Source: Candidatus Tayloriibacteriota bacterium (lineage in GTDB: Bacteria; Patescibacteriota; Minisyncoccia; Phycocordibacterales; GWA1-40-21). Taken from it: 21,551 bases of DNA. Positions 1 to 6,102 of this stretch are shown piece after piece (the first letter of the stretch is position 1; each line of letters starts with the position of its first letter). The notes beneath the pieces were generated by a model that did no database searches, had not been told where the DNA came from, and saw only the letters and a list, made by a program, of their open reading frames with translations. A program made the position numbers and the translations under genes. The stretch is taken from positions 1 through 21,551 of the forward strand of contig JAPLZG010000083.1 in the NCBI GenBank assembly GCA_026395155.1, in the 5' to 3' direction.

Positions 1-246
1 CAGCAATATCCTTCTGTTTGTGACAACACAAATACAAGGCATGAAGTCTATCTCTGTCACATTCTCTCAAATGTCTAAATGTTTGTCTTTTTTTCATACA
101 ATTCTATATTACAGAATTGCATTTCAAAAGAGAATTAACATATGGTTCAATAGCTTGGAATTACCCCTAAGGTATAAAATATCGAGATGTTATACACAAA
201 AAAAAGAACGTACTCAAAGTCCGACATTTTCCCGCCAAAAATAAAA
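1..246. other. AT-rich stretch without a convincing gene
   Basis: A 74-codon open frame exists at 20-244 (+), but it has no ribosome binding site and its low-complexity translation resembles no family I know. I see no RNA gene or clear promoter. The stretch ends at the terminator of the next minus-strand gene. Confidence 0.5.
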
Positions 247-278
247 CCGCGTGTTTTGCTCGGAAGCAAAACACGCGG
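247..278 (-). terminator. Intrinsic terminator of the 298-885 gene
   Basis: Perfect 14-bp stem (247-260 with 265-278) around a 4-nt loop. Read on the minus strand it is followed by TTTTATTTTT. It lies 20 nt beyond the stop codon of the minus-strand gene. Confidence 0.85.
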
Positions 279-297
279 AGTTTAGCAGGATCAAGTC

Positions 298-885
298 CTA
301 CTTGTTGGGCACCGCAGCTGGTTCATCGGGAGACCATTCACGGACAAGCCGGCAAGATCCCCAGCTCCACCTGTCACCGCCAAAGAAAAGAGAGCGAACA
401 CAACGACTTCCATCGGTGAAGCAGTAAATTGTCCCCCAGAAATACACTGCTTTACCCTTCCAACTTTTCGGAATCAACTCCGGATGCGCCAGGAAGAAGT
501 CGAGCAGGTTGGCGTTGTAGGGATTCTTAGTTTCAACCTTCTTACAAAGATCATTGCCCACAGTCCAATCTCTCTTCTGTTGTTCTTCCGAGAGGTAGAG
601 GTCTACCATATTCGGACGGAACGGAATCTTGCCACCTTTCGTGTGGGACTCAACCTTCCAGCCTTCGGGAATAAAGGGGTCGGCGTCGAGATCCACTTTC
701 GCAATAATCTCAACTCTCCCCTCCGCCACCGCTTGGAGTTCCAACATCACACGATCAAACGGGAGCGTTCCTTCCTGAATTCGCCGAAGGATATCATCCT
801 TGCGAATTTCAAATTGACCACGCAGATCCGTCGGCAGTTTTCCCTTCACGCAACCGTCTTCTCCGACAACTTTAGTCGTCTTCAT
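298..885 (-). CDS. Hypothetical protein, 195 aa, Trp/Cys-rich C-terminus
   Basis: I do not know a function. The frame opens upstream at 978, but the start at 885 (MKTTKVVG) is preferred because it has AGGAGA at good spacing. The N-terminal half is charged and helical. The C-terminal half carries NANLLDFFLAHPELIPKSW, then GKAVYFWGTIYC and several Trp and Cys residues. From memory, similar NAN-LDFLL-HPELIP-WKG proteins are common and uncharacterised in Patescibacteria; that is recollection, not a search. No signal peptide or membrane segment is visible. The gene is monocistronic, with its own promoter (982-1009), a leader of about 90 nt and its own terminator (247-278). Confidence 0.8.
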   Translation of the reverse strand: MKTTKVVGEDGCVKGKLPTDLRGQFEIRKDDILRRIQEGTLPFDRVMLELQAVAEGRVEIIAKVDLDADPFIPEGWKVESHTKGGKIPFRPNMVDLYLSEEQQKRDWTVGNDLCKKVETKNPYNANLLDFFLAHPELIPKSWKGKAVYFWGTIYCFTDGSRCVRSLFFGGDRWSWGSCRLVREWSPDEPAAVPNK

Positions 886-981
886 GACAGTTTCTCCTAT
901 TTTCAGCGTCTTATTATTATTTCTCCGAGACATTCGGAGCGATAATTTACGACACCAGCTCACAAAGAGCAATTCCAAAAA

Positions 982-1009
982 ACTATATCATATTTGATTA
1001 TAAAGTCAA
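982..1009 (-). promoter_or_regulatory. Promoter of the 298-885 gene
   Basis: Read on the minus strand: TTGACT (1009-1004), 16-nt spacer, TATAGT (987-982). Expected start of transcription is near 975, leaving a leader of about 90 nt. Confidence 0.65.
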
Positions 1010-1180
1010 ACTCATTTTTAATTTTTATTGAGAATTGGACGGGAAAAAATTGAACCTTTTTCCGACAAAAAATAAAAGTCGGAAGCAAAACTGGGCGGAA
1101 GCATCACAATTGTGGAACCACGACACGACGACGGTCGCCGGCATTCCAGACGGTGTTTAGCGACAGCAGAAAGCATGCGT

Positions 1181-1411
1181 TTACGCTATTGGTGTTTCGG
1201 GATTTGGGAAGGTTGCCTTTTCGAGTAGGTACTGGAGTTGTTCATAGGGTATATCGAATTCTACAATCGGGCAGTTATGAAGAAGAATTCCTGATGACTT
1301 TTTCGAAACCCTCGCATACACCTTGATAATGTCGCTTACTCGCACACTGGCACCATCGTATTCCAGCATTTTTGCGCCATCAACATTCGACCAGATACGA
1401 ATCTTATCCAT
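1181..1411 (-). CDS. Hypothetical protein, 76 aa
   Basis: Starts at MDKIRIWSN with GGGAG 7 nt upstream; an open extension to 1486 runs through a hairpin and is unlikely to be translated. The sequence alternates short beta-like stretches (KIRIW, SVRVSDIIKVYARV, IVEFDI) and ends with a helix, suggesting a small alpha/beta domain. No motif that I recognise. A promoter at 1545-1573 and a stem-loop in the leader (1457-1508) belong to it. No clear terminator follows; a short stem (about 1050-1075) lies downstream. Confidence 0.65.
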   Translation of the reverse strand: MDKIRIWSNVDGAKMLEYDGASVRVSDIIKVYARVSKKSSGILLHNCPIVEFDIPYEQLQYLLEKATFPNPETPIA

Positions 1412-1456
1412 TGAGCATCTCCCTTCCTTTTGGGTTGTTTCTTTTTTGCTGGACTC

Positions 1457-1508
1457 TTCGCCACAGCTTTCAAGTGATTTTTTCAAATCAACTAAAAGCT
1501 GTGGCGAA
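1457..1508 (-). promoter_or_regulatory. Long stem-loop in the leader of the 1181-1411 gene
   Basis: 14-bp perfect inverted repeat (TTCGCCACAGCTTT at 1457-1470, complement at 1495-1508). A second nested stem (TGATTT/AAATCA) lies in the loop. It sits between the predicted promoter and the start codon. There is no U-tract, so a leader structure is more likely than a terminator. Confidence 0.5.
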
Positions 1509-1544
1509 ATTTTCGTCTCTTTTAAAAGAACTTATTTAGTTAGT

Positions 1545-1573
1545 ATTTTATCACAATAAAACAATAAAATCAA
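1545..1573 (-). promoter_or_regulatory. Promoter of the 1181-1411 gene
   Basis: On the minus strand: TTGATT (1573-1568), 17-nt spacer, TAAAAT (1550-1545). Transcription would start near 1538 and produce a leader of about 125 nt that includes the nested stem-loop. Confidence 0.5.
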
Positions 1574-1576
1574 TCC

Positions 1577-1602
1577 CAATACGCTATACATATGGCGTAT
1601 TG
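1577..1602. repeat. Small palindrome
   Basis: CAATACGC (1577-1584) and GCGTATTG (1595-1602) form an 8-bp stem between the divergent minus-strand gene and the HU promoter. Could be a protein site or hairpin. Just downstream are CATACT units (1664-1685) of a repeat seen again near 16.3-16.8 kb. Confidence 0.35.
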
Positions 1603-1695
1603 AAAAATATCCTTATTTAAAGCCATATCCTTGATATTCTAAAATACCCTTATTTTTCAACATGCTCATACTCATACTCATACTATCTTACCCAG

Positions 1696-1723
1696 TTGCA
1701 CGAAAAAACCCTTGTATTATAAT
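1696..1723 (+). promoter_or_regulatory. Promoter of the HU gene
   Basis: TTGCAC (1696-1701), 16-nt spacer, TATAAT (1718-1723). Transcription should start near 1731, giving a 5' leader of about 265 nt before the HU start codon. Confidence 0.75.
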
Positions 1724-1730
1724 ATTAAAT

Positions 1731-1997
1731 AGGTCTTGAGCTATCTGTGGTGAGCCTAATCTGGCTTACAAAAGGAAAACACAGAGAAATTTAAGATAAA
1801 ATTTTAATAGAAAAAATAATTTAAATTAGAGTGTAAATGCATAACACTTTAATTTCAAATAAGATGAATCCCGTTAGAGATAGTTAAATATCATTCAATG
1901 ATATTTAACGCAGAGAATAACTATTCTCAATGTCATAACAGGATTTATATTAATTTAGATCAAGTGCAAATTCATAACACTCTGATCTCTAAACGGG
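1731..1997 (+). ncRNA. Structured 5' leader RNA of the HU gene
   Basis: The leader holds several stems: GTGAGCC/GGCTTAC near its 5' end enclosed by CTGTG/CACAG; two similar hairpins (1823-1855 and 1957-1988), each with an AGTG/CACT stem and the near-identical 11-nt loop YAAATKCATAA; an 11-bp hairpin (1883-1909); GAGAATA/TATTCTC (1913-1928). A long-range helix pairs 1870-1881 with 1985-1997, the bases directly before ATG. The 3' arm of the last hairpin (1983-1988) overlaps the 3' strand of that helix, so the two folds exclude each other. A 16-codon upstream frame starts at 1837. Not a known family to me; autoregulation of HU is a guess. Confidence 0.65.
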
Positions 1998-2270
1998 ATG
2001 AATAAAGCATCATTGGTTGACGCAGTTCACGGAGTTCTAAATGGAACAAAGGTTCAAGCGGAACAAGTTGTTGACGTAGTTTTTGATTCAATTGTCGGTA
2101 GTCTAAAGAAAGGAGAAGAAGTTTCTGTTGCAGGTCTTGGTATTTTCTCTGTAAAAGCAAGAGCAGCAAGACAAGCAAGAAACCCAAGAACAGGTGAGAC
2201 TCTCCAAGTCCCTGCTATGAATGTTCCAAAATTCAGAGCTGCAAAAGCTTTGAAGGAAGCAGTTAAGTAA
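1998..2270 (+). CDS. hup: HU-family DNA-binding protein
   Basis: 90 aa, the normal length for HU. HU proteins are small basic dimers that bend and coat DNA in the nucleoid. The N-terminal helices (MNKASLVDAV to about residue 40) form the dimer body. GLGIFSVKARAARQARNPRTG matches the family signature GFG-F-v--R--R-GRNP-TGe, with the beta-arm RNP tip at about residues 61-64, followed by the FRAAKALKEAV helix. There is no clear Shine-Dalgarno sequence: the base before ATG is the last base of a long-range leader helix (1985-1997), so initiation may depend on how the leader folds. Monocistronic, with its own promoter and terminator. Confidence 0.95.
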   Translation: MNKASLVDAVHGVLNGTKVQAEQVVDVVFDSIVGSLKKGEEVSVAGLGIFSVKARAARQARNPRTGETLQVPAMNVPKFRAAKALKEAVK

Positions 2271-2310
2271 GAGGAATATTGAATTTGGAATATAGAATAT
2301 AGAAAAAAAG

Positions 2311-2332
2311 TCACCCGAAAGGGTGATTTTTT
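2311..2332 (+). terminator. Intrinsic terminator of the HU gene
   Basis: TCACCC-GAAA-GGGTGA followed by T6, 40 nt after the stop codon. Confidence 0.93.
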
Positions 2333-2400
2333 GTTTTCTTAAAGTGAAGCTTATTTAACCGCCGGAAAAGCGAACATAACTCAGAAAAATACAAAAGAAA

Positions 2401-2426
2401 ATCGCGCCATCCAGAGATGGCGCGAT
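2401..2426 (-). terminator. Intrinsic terminator of the 2456-3267 gene pair
   Basis: Perfect 11-bp stem (2401-2411 with 2416-2426), 4-nt loop. On the minus strand it is followed by TTTCTTTTG. It lies 30 nt after the stop of the 2456-2770 gene. Confidence 0.8.
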
Positions 2427-2455
2427 GTCGATTCGAAAAGAATCCACTAAACTGA

Positions 2456-2770
2456 CTACGCCTTGAAATTACAGATATCATCAAGAGTAATCGCTTGATC
2501 AACCTCGACAACATTTAGACTGATTGTACCGAGAATAGCTCCTTTGATGGAGTAAAACTCGTTAAGGATTGTCTGGCAACACACTTCAGCTGTTGCCTTC
2601 TTTTCAGCAGAAGAACCAACTGCTTGCGATGTAATTTCACAGATACGACGACGTGCGATAAGCGCAAGCTTCACAACATCATCGAAAGCATCCTTTCCAT
2701 CCTGTGTTTTACAACAGGCATCAAAAAGGTCTTTCGCCTTGGTGACATGAATTCGAACACTCGTTTTCAT
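2456..2770 (-). CDS. Hypothetical protein, 104 aa, helical
   Basis: No family recognised. Mostly alpha-helical, no membrane segment, with Cys at 19-20 and 64-65 (ACC, VCC) and near the C-terminus. The start is supported by AAAGGGGA upstream, which overlaps the end of the preceding gene. Only 2 nt separate its ATG from the stop of the 2773-3267 gene, so the two are almost certainly translated from one message and may act together. A terminator follows at 2401-2426. Confidence 0.75.
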   Translation of the reverse strand: MKTSVRIHVTKAKDLFDACCKTQDGKDAFDDVVKLALIARRRICEITSQAVGSSAEKKATAEVCCQTILNEFYSIKGAILGTISLNVVEVDQAITLDDICNFKA

Positions 2771-2772
2771 CT

Positions 2773-3267
2773 CTAATCCCCTTTCAAGGCCATTTTTCTA
2801 GCCATGTTTGAGACCGACAGGACCCAATTCGTTTGAACTTTCCTTTCATATCCTATCACATCTCTCCATGAATTGTCAATACTCTTACTTTCACAATAAC
2901 GAGATAAAGCATTCGCATTCGACATCCAAGAATCATGAGCCATTCTTCTGGAATGATCTGCTTGATTTTTTGTTATTCTATCAATTTCTTTGTCCATTCT
3001 TGCAAGAGTAAGATTATCTATGGTAGAAATATATCTAAGCAATGATTTCAAAAAATCATCAAAAAGTTCTTTGGCAATTCCATCAATTTTAGAAACTTCC
3101 TTTAAATCAAAAAGTGAAGAAATATTTTTATCTATTTCCACAGAAGAAAGATCATACCCTTCAATTTTTGGGGTAGTTGGCTTTTCTTCTTCACCAAAAT
3201 CAGGAAAATCATGACCTTTTTCATGACTACTCAAATGTTCCCATGCTTCGTTTAAATTTAATGACAT
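2773..3267 (-). CDS. Hypothetical protein, 164 aa
   Basis: Acidic N-terminal tail (to about residue 45) followed by a helical domain. Residues 95-115 (RMDKEIDRITKNQADHSRR) could form a short coiled coil. No recognised domain, signal peptide or membrane span. The start codon lies only 16 nt after the 3' end of tRNA-Gly(TCC) on the same strand and has no clear ribosome binding site, so the message may be released by tRNA 3'-end processing or be nearly leaderless. First gene of a two-gene unit with 2456-2770. Confidence 0.75.
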   Translation of the reverse strand: MSLNLNEAWEHLSSHEKGHDFPDFGEEEKPTTPKIEGYDLSSVEIDKNISSLFDLKEVSKIDGIAKELFDDFLKSLLRYISTIDNLTLARMDKEIDRITKNQADHSRRMAHDSWMSNANALSRYCESKSIDNSWRDVIGYERKVQTNWVLSVSNMARKMALKGD

Positions 3268-3283
3268 ATTTTTACTTATTCTG

Positions 3284-3354
3284 TGCGGGTAAGGCGAATC
3301 GAACGCCTAACCGGAGTTTGGAAAACTCCTATTTTACCATTAAACTATACCCGC
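3284..3354 (-). tRNA. tRNA-Gly (anticodon TCC)
   Basis: 71 nt. Acceptor GCGGGTA/TACCCGC, anticodon loop TTTCCAA on a GGAGT/ACTCC stem, T-loop TTCGATT on a 5-bp stem, discriminator A. CCA is not encoded (CAG follows). The 2773-3267 gene starts 16 nt downstream. Confidence 0.95.
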
Positions 3355-3434
3355 ATTATTTAAATCCTTCACCAAATTGAACCAAATACAACTAACAAAA
3401 CATATTATACACAAAATTTAAGATTCTCAAAATT

Positions 3435-3728
3435 TTAAATCTTTATCACCTCATCAAAATCATCCTCCTTTTCAACTTTCTTTCTTCTTTCAAAACCACA
3501 TTGCATACATTTATGAGTTATAAAATATTCGCCATTTTCTAATTTTACAGAAATCGGTTTCATCATACCGCCACAGATTTCTTCCCTATCACCCGGATTT
3601 ACATCTACGTGCTTACTCCAGAGACATTTTGGACAATGATTGGTAAAACCATTCCCTATCACTAGATTGCCACAATTTCCGCATTTAAAGTTCTCAATTT
3701 TCCTTTGAAAGTTTTTTGTTTGATCCAT
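3435..3728 (-). CDS. RNHCP-domain zinc-binding protein
   Basis: 97 aa. Cys16-x2-Cys19, then NHCPKC (Cys32, Cys35) followed by LWSKHVD and GDR, Cys52, and C-x2-C at Cys74/Cys77. This is the pattern of the RNHCP family, named for its conserved Arg-Asn-His-Cys-Pro; here the motif reads TNHCP. Function unknown; the paired Cys suggest two small zinc ribbons. It lies 59 nt downstream of nadK on the same strand, separated by a copy of the ATTCGTAT repeat (3741-3785), so co-transcription is possible. Confidence 0.88.
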   Translation of the reverse strand: MDQTKNFQRKIENFKCGNCGNLVIGNGFTNHCPKCLWSKHVDVNPGDREEICGGMMKPISVKLENGEYFITHKCMQCGFERRKKVEKEDDFDEVIKI

Positions 3729-3740
3729 TACATTATTTCT

Positions 3741-3785
3741 TATTCGTATTCATTCGTATCATTAGTATAATTCGTATATTGGTAT
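3741..3785. repeat. ATTCGTAT dispersed repeat, copy 1 of 3
   Basis: 45 bp built from degenerate ATTCGTAT/ATTAGTAT units, ending in TATTGGTAT. It fills the gap between nadK and the RNHCP gene. Nearly identical copies lie at 9975-10019 and 17261-17305. Confidence 0.85.
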
Positions 3786-3787
3786 GT

Positions 3788-4483
3788 TTAACTTAATACT
3801 CTTATTATCTTCGCCTTGTTTGCTGATTTTTTAATTATTATCTCATCATTGTCTTCGAGCAATATTTCACTTTCCCCATTATCAGCATAAACAAGCGCAG
3901 GTCCACGAATTATTTTAATTTTTATATTTGAATCTTCTTTAAGAACCATATGATCAGATTGTTCAGTACTATTATTGAAAGCAACTCCGATACCTATTTC
4001 AAAAAAACTATCAGCAATAGATCTGTAATATCCAGTAGAACCAAAAGGTGTTGCAATAATTACTCCATCCCCTATTATTTGTCCGCCAATTTTTTTATCA
4101 TTAACAAATAACTCATATCTTATCGCTCTCCTAGGATTAAAATTATGAACAACTATTTCGTTTAAACCAACCAATTTTTTTCCTTCAAAAAAAGCTGAGA
4201 TTTTCATCTCTTTTTCAATTATATATTTCCTAGAAATAACCTTTTTTAATAATTCTTCTTTGGGAATATTATGACCCTTTTTGCATGTTTCACTTCTCTT
4301 AACAATAAATTTTGGAATTCCGGGATACTTTGCTTCGGCTTTCATAAAAGTTCCATCGCCTCCATAACTTGCAACAACATCTGGTTTTTCTTTTTTATCA
4401 GAATCATCAATAATCTTAAAACCGATCTTTTTTACCAAATCGATTATTTCGTCTCTTTTTTTACCATGGATAATAATTTTCAT
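3788..4483 (-). CDS. nadK: NAD kinase
   Basis: 231 aa, on the short side for the family. Phosphorylates NAD to NADP using ATP or polyphosphate in the cytoplasm. GGDGT at residues 41-45 is the diagnostic phosphate-binding motif; LNE at 107-109 and GDGVIIATPFGSTGY at about 138-152 are the further NAD-binding motifs. Starts with MKIIIHGKKR; no strong ribosome binding site is visible, as for many genes in this window. Followed by the RNHCP gene on the same strand. Confidence 0.95.
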   Translation of the reverse strand: MKIIIHGKKRDEIIDLVKKIGFKIIDDSDKKEKPDVVASYGGDGTFMKAEAKYPGIPKFIVKRSETCKKGHNIPKEELLKKVISRKYIIEKEMKISAFFEGKKLVGLNEIVVHNFNPRRAIRYELFVNDKKIGGQIIGDGVIIATPFGSTGYYRSIADSFFEIGIGVAFNNSTEQSDHMVLKEDSNIKIKIIRGPALVYADNGESEILLEDNDEIIIKKSANKAKIIRVLS

Positions 4484-4651
4484 AATATATTTAATTTATC
4501 ACAATATTCTTCCATAAAAAACAAATTTGTGCTAGTATTTGCAGACAATCAAAATATCGGAGTATAGCCCGACAACATGATTACATATTAAACGGGTAAA
4601 TGTAACGACAGCTTTAAATTTCAGTTATCATCTTGAAAAATAATTAAATAT

Positions 4652-4722
4652 CGGAGTGTAGTGTAACGGTAGCATTCGTGCTTTGGGAGCATGCGATCCG
4701 GGTTCGAATCCCGGCACTCCGA
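4652..4722 (+). tRNA. tRNA-Pro (anticodon TGG)
   Basis: 71 nt. Acceptor CGGAGTG/CACTCCG, anticodon loop TTTGGGA on a CGTGC/GCATG stem, T-loop TTCGAAT on CCGGG/CCCGG, discriminator A, no encoded CCA. Its 3' acceptor strand is part of a downstream inverted repeat (4715-4767). A short copy of its 5' start (ATATCGGAGTATAG) occurs about 95 nt upstream, near 4555. Confidence 0.95.
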
Positions 4723-4767
4723 CAAATGAGAATGACCCTATTGGGGCTATTTTCATTTGTCGGAGTG
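4715..4767 (+). terminator. Hairpin that includes the 3' end of tRNA-Pro
   Basis: CACTCCGACAAATGA (4715-4729) is perfectly complementary to 4753-4767: 15 bp including all 7 acceptor-strand bases and the discriminator. An inner GAATGACCCTA/TTGGGGCTATTTTC partial stem continues the fold. There is no long U-tract, so the terminator role is uncertain. The same arrangement occurs after tRNA-Gly(GCC). Confidence 0.6.
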
Positions 4768-5001
4768 AACGAGCAAAAGTCTTTGCTCGTAGGTTGAAAA
4801 GTGAATACTTGGAACTTTTCAAAGACGGAACGAGCAAGGGCGAATGAGTCGGGATCGAGAAATTTTTCAGCAGAAAAATATTCGTGATACTGACCCTGTA
4901 AGGGTCGAAATTCCCGGCACGTCCTCGTAAAGCCCTGGGAGTGCTTTACGAGGATTCTATCTTCTCTGCATTGCTTGCGTCCGGGATTCAAACAGCAGTT
5001 T
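4768..5001. repeat. Palindrome-rich gap without a gene
   Basis: Holds CGAGCAAA/TTTGCTCG (about 4769-4788), TTTTTCAGCAGAAAAA (about 4863-4878, same core as 6049-6066), GACCCT/AGGGTC (about 4892-4906) and an 11-bp hairpin CCTCGTAAAGC/GCTTTACGAGG (4923-4953). Open frames here are by-products of these repeats. Confidence 0.6.
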
Positions 5002-5706
5002 TTAAACCTCCTTATACTCAAACATTTCTGGTGGAAAATTCACCCCTTTTTTCATAACAGTGTCATCAGCTCCAATAAAATATAATTCTTTTGGACTAGC
5101 ATATATTGCATAGCCACCCCCTCCACCCAATCCCCCAACATAATATGCATCGGGTTTAATTGTCGGTAAACTAAGATTCTGTCCAGATGCAAGCTGCATC
5201 GGAATAGTAGGAACAAAATCTTCTTCCCCCAATAACATTGTAGTTTTTAATTCACCACTATCAATCATTTTTTGTAAGTGTCTAATTTCTTCTACTGATA
5301 ATCCTTCTCCACCGATAGTCTTTTCTGCACCTATAGTTTTGTTAGTAAGTTTCTTTAATGCTGAAACAATGTGACCAAGATAATCACTATCTCTTACTAT
5401 TTCTCCTCCACTTTCAGGATCATTTATTACATTGGGTGAAATATGGATAATTGAAACACTGTCTGGAGTCTGCATAATCAAACCACTACATTCATAAAAA
5501 CCCTTAGCCAATATTGCACTGTTATGACTGACACGTCCCTCTACCCCACTTCCTTTTTTGTAATCAAACTCTACTTCTGGAAGCTTTGCCCTATCTTCTC
5601 TAAATTGTTCTTGGACTTTCAGGTTATCTCCTCTTTTCTCTCTTTCTACTTTAGAAAATGACTTAATCCAAGCTCCAAATCTATCAAAAGGACTATCAGT
5701 AGTCAT
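5002..5706 (-). CDS. Hypothetical protein, 234 aa
   Basis: Starts MTTDSPFDRFG with an AAAGAAAGAG ribosome binding site. N-terminal 50 residues are charged and probably helical. From about residue 55 an alpha/beta-like domain follows: SHNSAILAKGFYECSGLIMQ, then SIIHISPN. It ends with a glycine-rich VGGLGGGGGYAIYASP and GADDTVMKKG. The single Cys in YECSGLIM followed by a His-containing strand is vaguely like CheD-type deamidases, but I cannot establish that. No membrane segment. Follows the 62-aa gene (5766-5954) by about 60 nt and may be in one unit with it. Confidence 0.8.
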   Translation of the reverse strand: MTTDSPFDRFGAWIKSFSKVEREKRGDNLKVQEQFREDRAKLPEVEFDYKKGSGVEGRVSHNSAILAKGFYECSGLIMQTPDSVSIIHISPNVINDPESGGEIVRDSDYLGHIVSALKKLTNKTIGAEKTIGGEGLSVEEIRHLQKMIDSGELKTTMLLGEEDFVPTIPMQLASGQNLSLPTIKPDAYYVGGLGGGGGYAIYASPKELYFIGADDTVMKKGVNFPPEMFEYKEV

Positions 5707-5765
5707 TTCTCTTTCTTTTCTATATTCTTCTCTCGGCTTGAAAACAGCTCTCCATCTTTTTCTTT

Positions 5766-5954
5766 TTATTTTTTTTCTGCAGAAGAAATCCCCAAAGATT
5801 TTCTAATTTCTTCTATTCTAGCAATGTCAGGGTTATCAATATCTGATACAAGAGCATCTCTTTTGACTTCCAAAGATTCCACCTGGGGTCTTTGTGTTTC
5901 ACCCTGATCAATTCTCCCCTCTTGATTTACAATTTGTGGTTGTTCAAAATTCAT
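5766..5954 (-). CDS. Small hypothetical protein, 62 aa
   Basis: Start chosen at MNFEQPQIVN. An open extension to 6050 runs through a palindromic element. A TATAAT box (5966-5961) lies 6 nt before the ATG, so transcription should begin at or next to the start codon. Gln- and Glu-rich N-terminus, then a short helix (IARIEEIRKSLG). No known domain. Upstream of the 5002-5706 gene on the same strand. Confidence 0.6.
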   Translation of the reverse strand: MNFEQPQIVNQEGRIDQGETQRPQVESLEVKRDALVSDIDNPDIARIEEIRKSLGISSAEKK

Positions 5955-5960
5955 TTTTTT

Positions 5961-5966
5961 ATTATA
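5961..5966 (-). promoter_or_regulatory. -10 box giving a leaderless start
   Basis: TATAAT on the minus strand, followed by 6 nt and ATG at 5954. No clear -35. Confidence 0.5.
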
Positions 5967-6001
5967 CCTTATTATTTCTGATCTGCTCACTAGCGAGCGA
6001 G

Positions 6002-6091
6002 TTTTCTCTTTTAAAAACCATTTAGCAGCGCGACGGCGCGAGAATAGCAAATTTTCAGCAGAAAATTATGCGCGGTTTTTAAAAGAGAAAA
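6002..6091. repeat. Composite palindromic element
   Basis: 18-bp perfect arms (TTTTCTCTTTTAAAAACC at 6002-6019, complement at 6074-6091) enclose GC-rich CGCG stems and AATTTTC-AGCA-GAAAATT. GAGCGAG flanks both arms. It separates cca from the 62-aa gene, and its inner hairpin has a relative at about 4863-4878. Confidence 0.7.
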
Positions 6092-6102
6092 CGAGCGAGC
6101 CT

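Noticed and set aside
484..945. Open frame of 153 codons on the plus strand
   Set aside because: It lies entirely antisense to the 298-885 gene, which has a promoter, ribosome binding site and terminator; composition is not protein-like.
3741..3785. CRISPR array
   Set aside because: Units are 8-9 bp, degenerate and without spacers; copies are dispersed, and no cas genes are present.
4628..5021. Minus-strand frames across tRNA-Pro and the palindromes after it
   Set aside because: They read a tRNA and hairpins backwards; spurious peptide.
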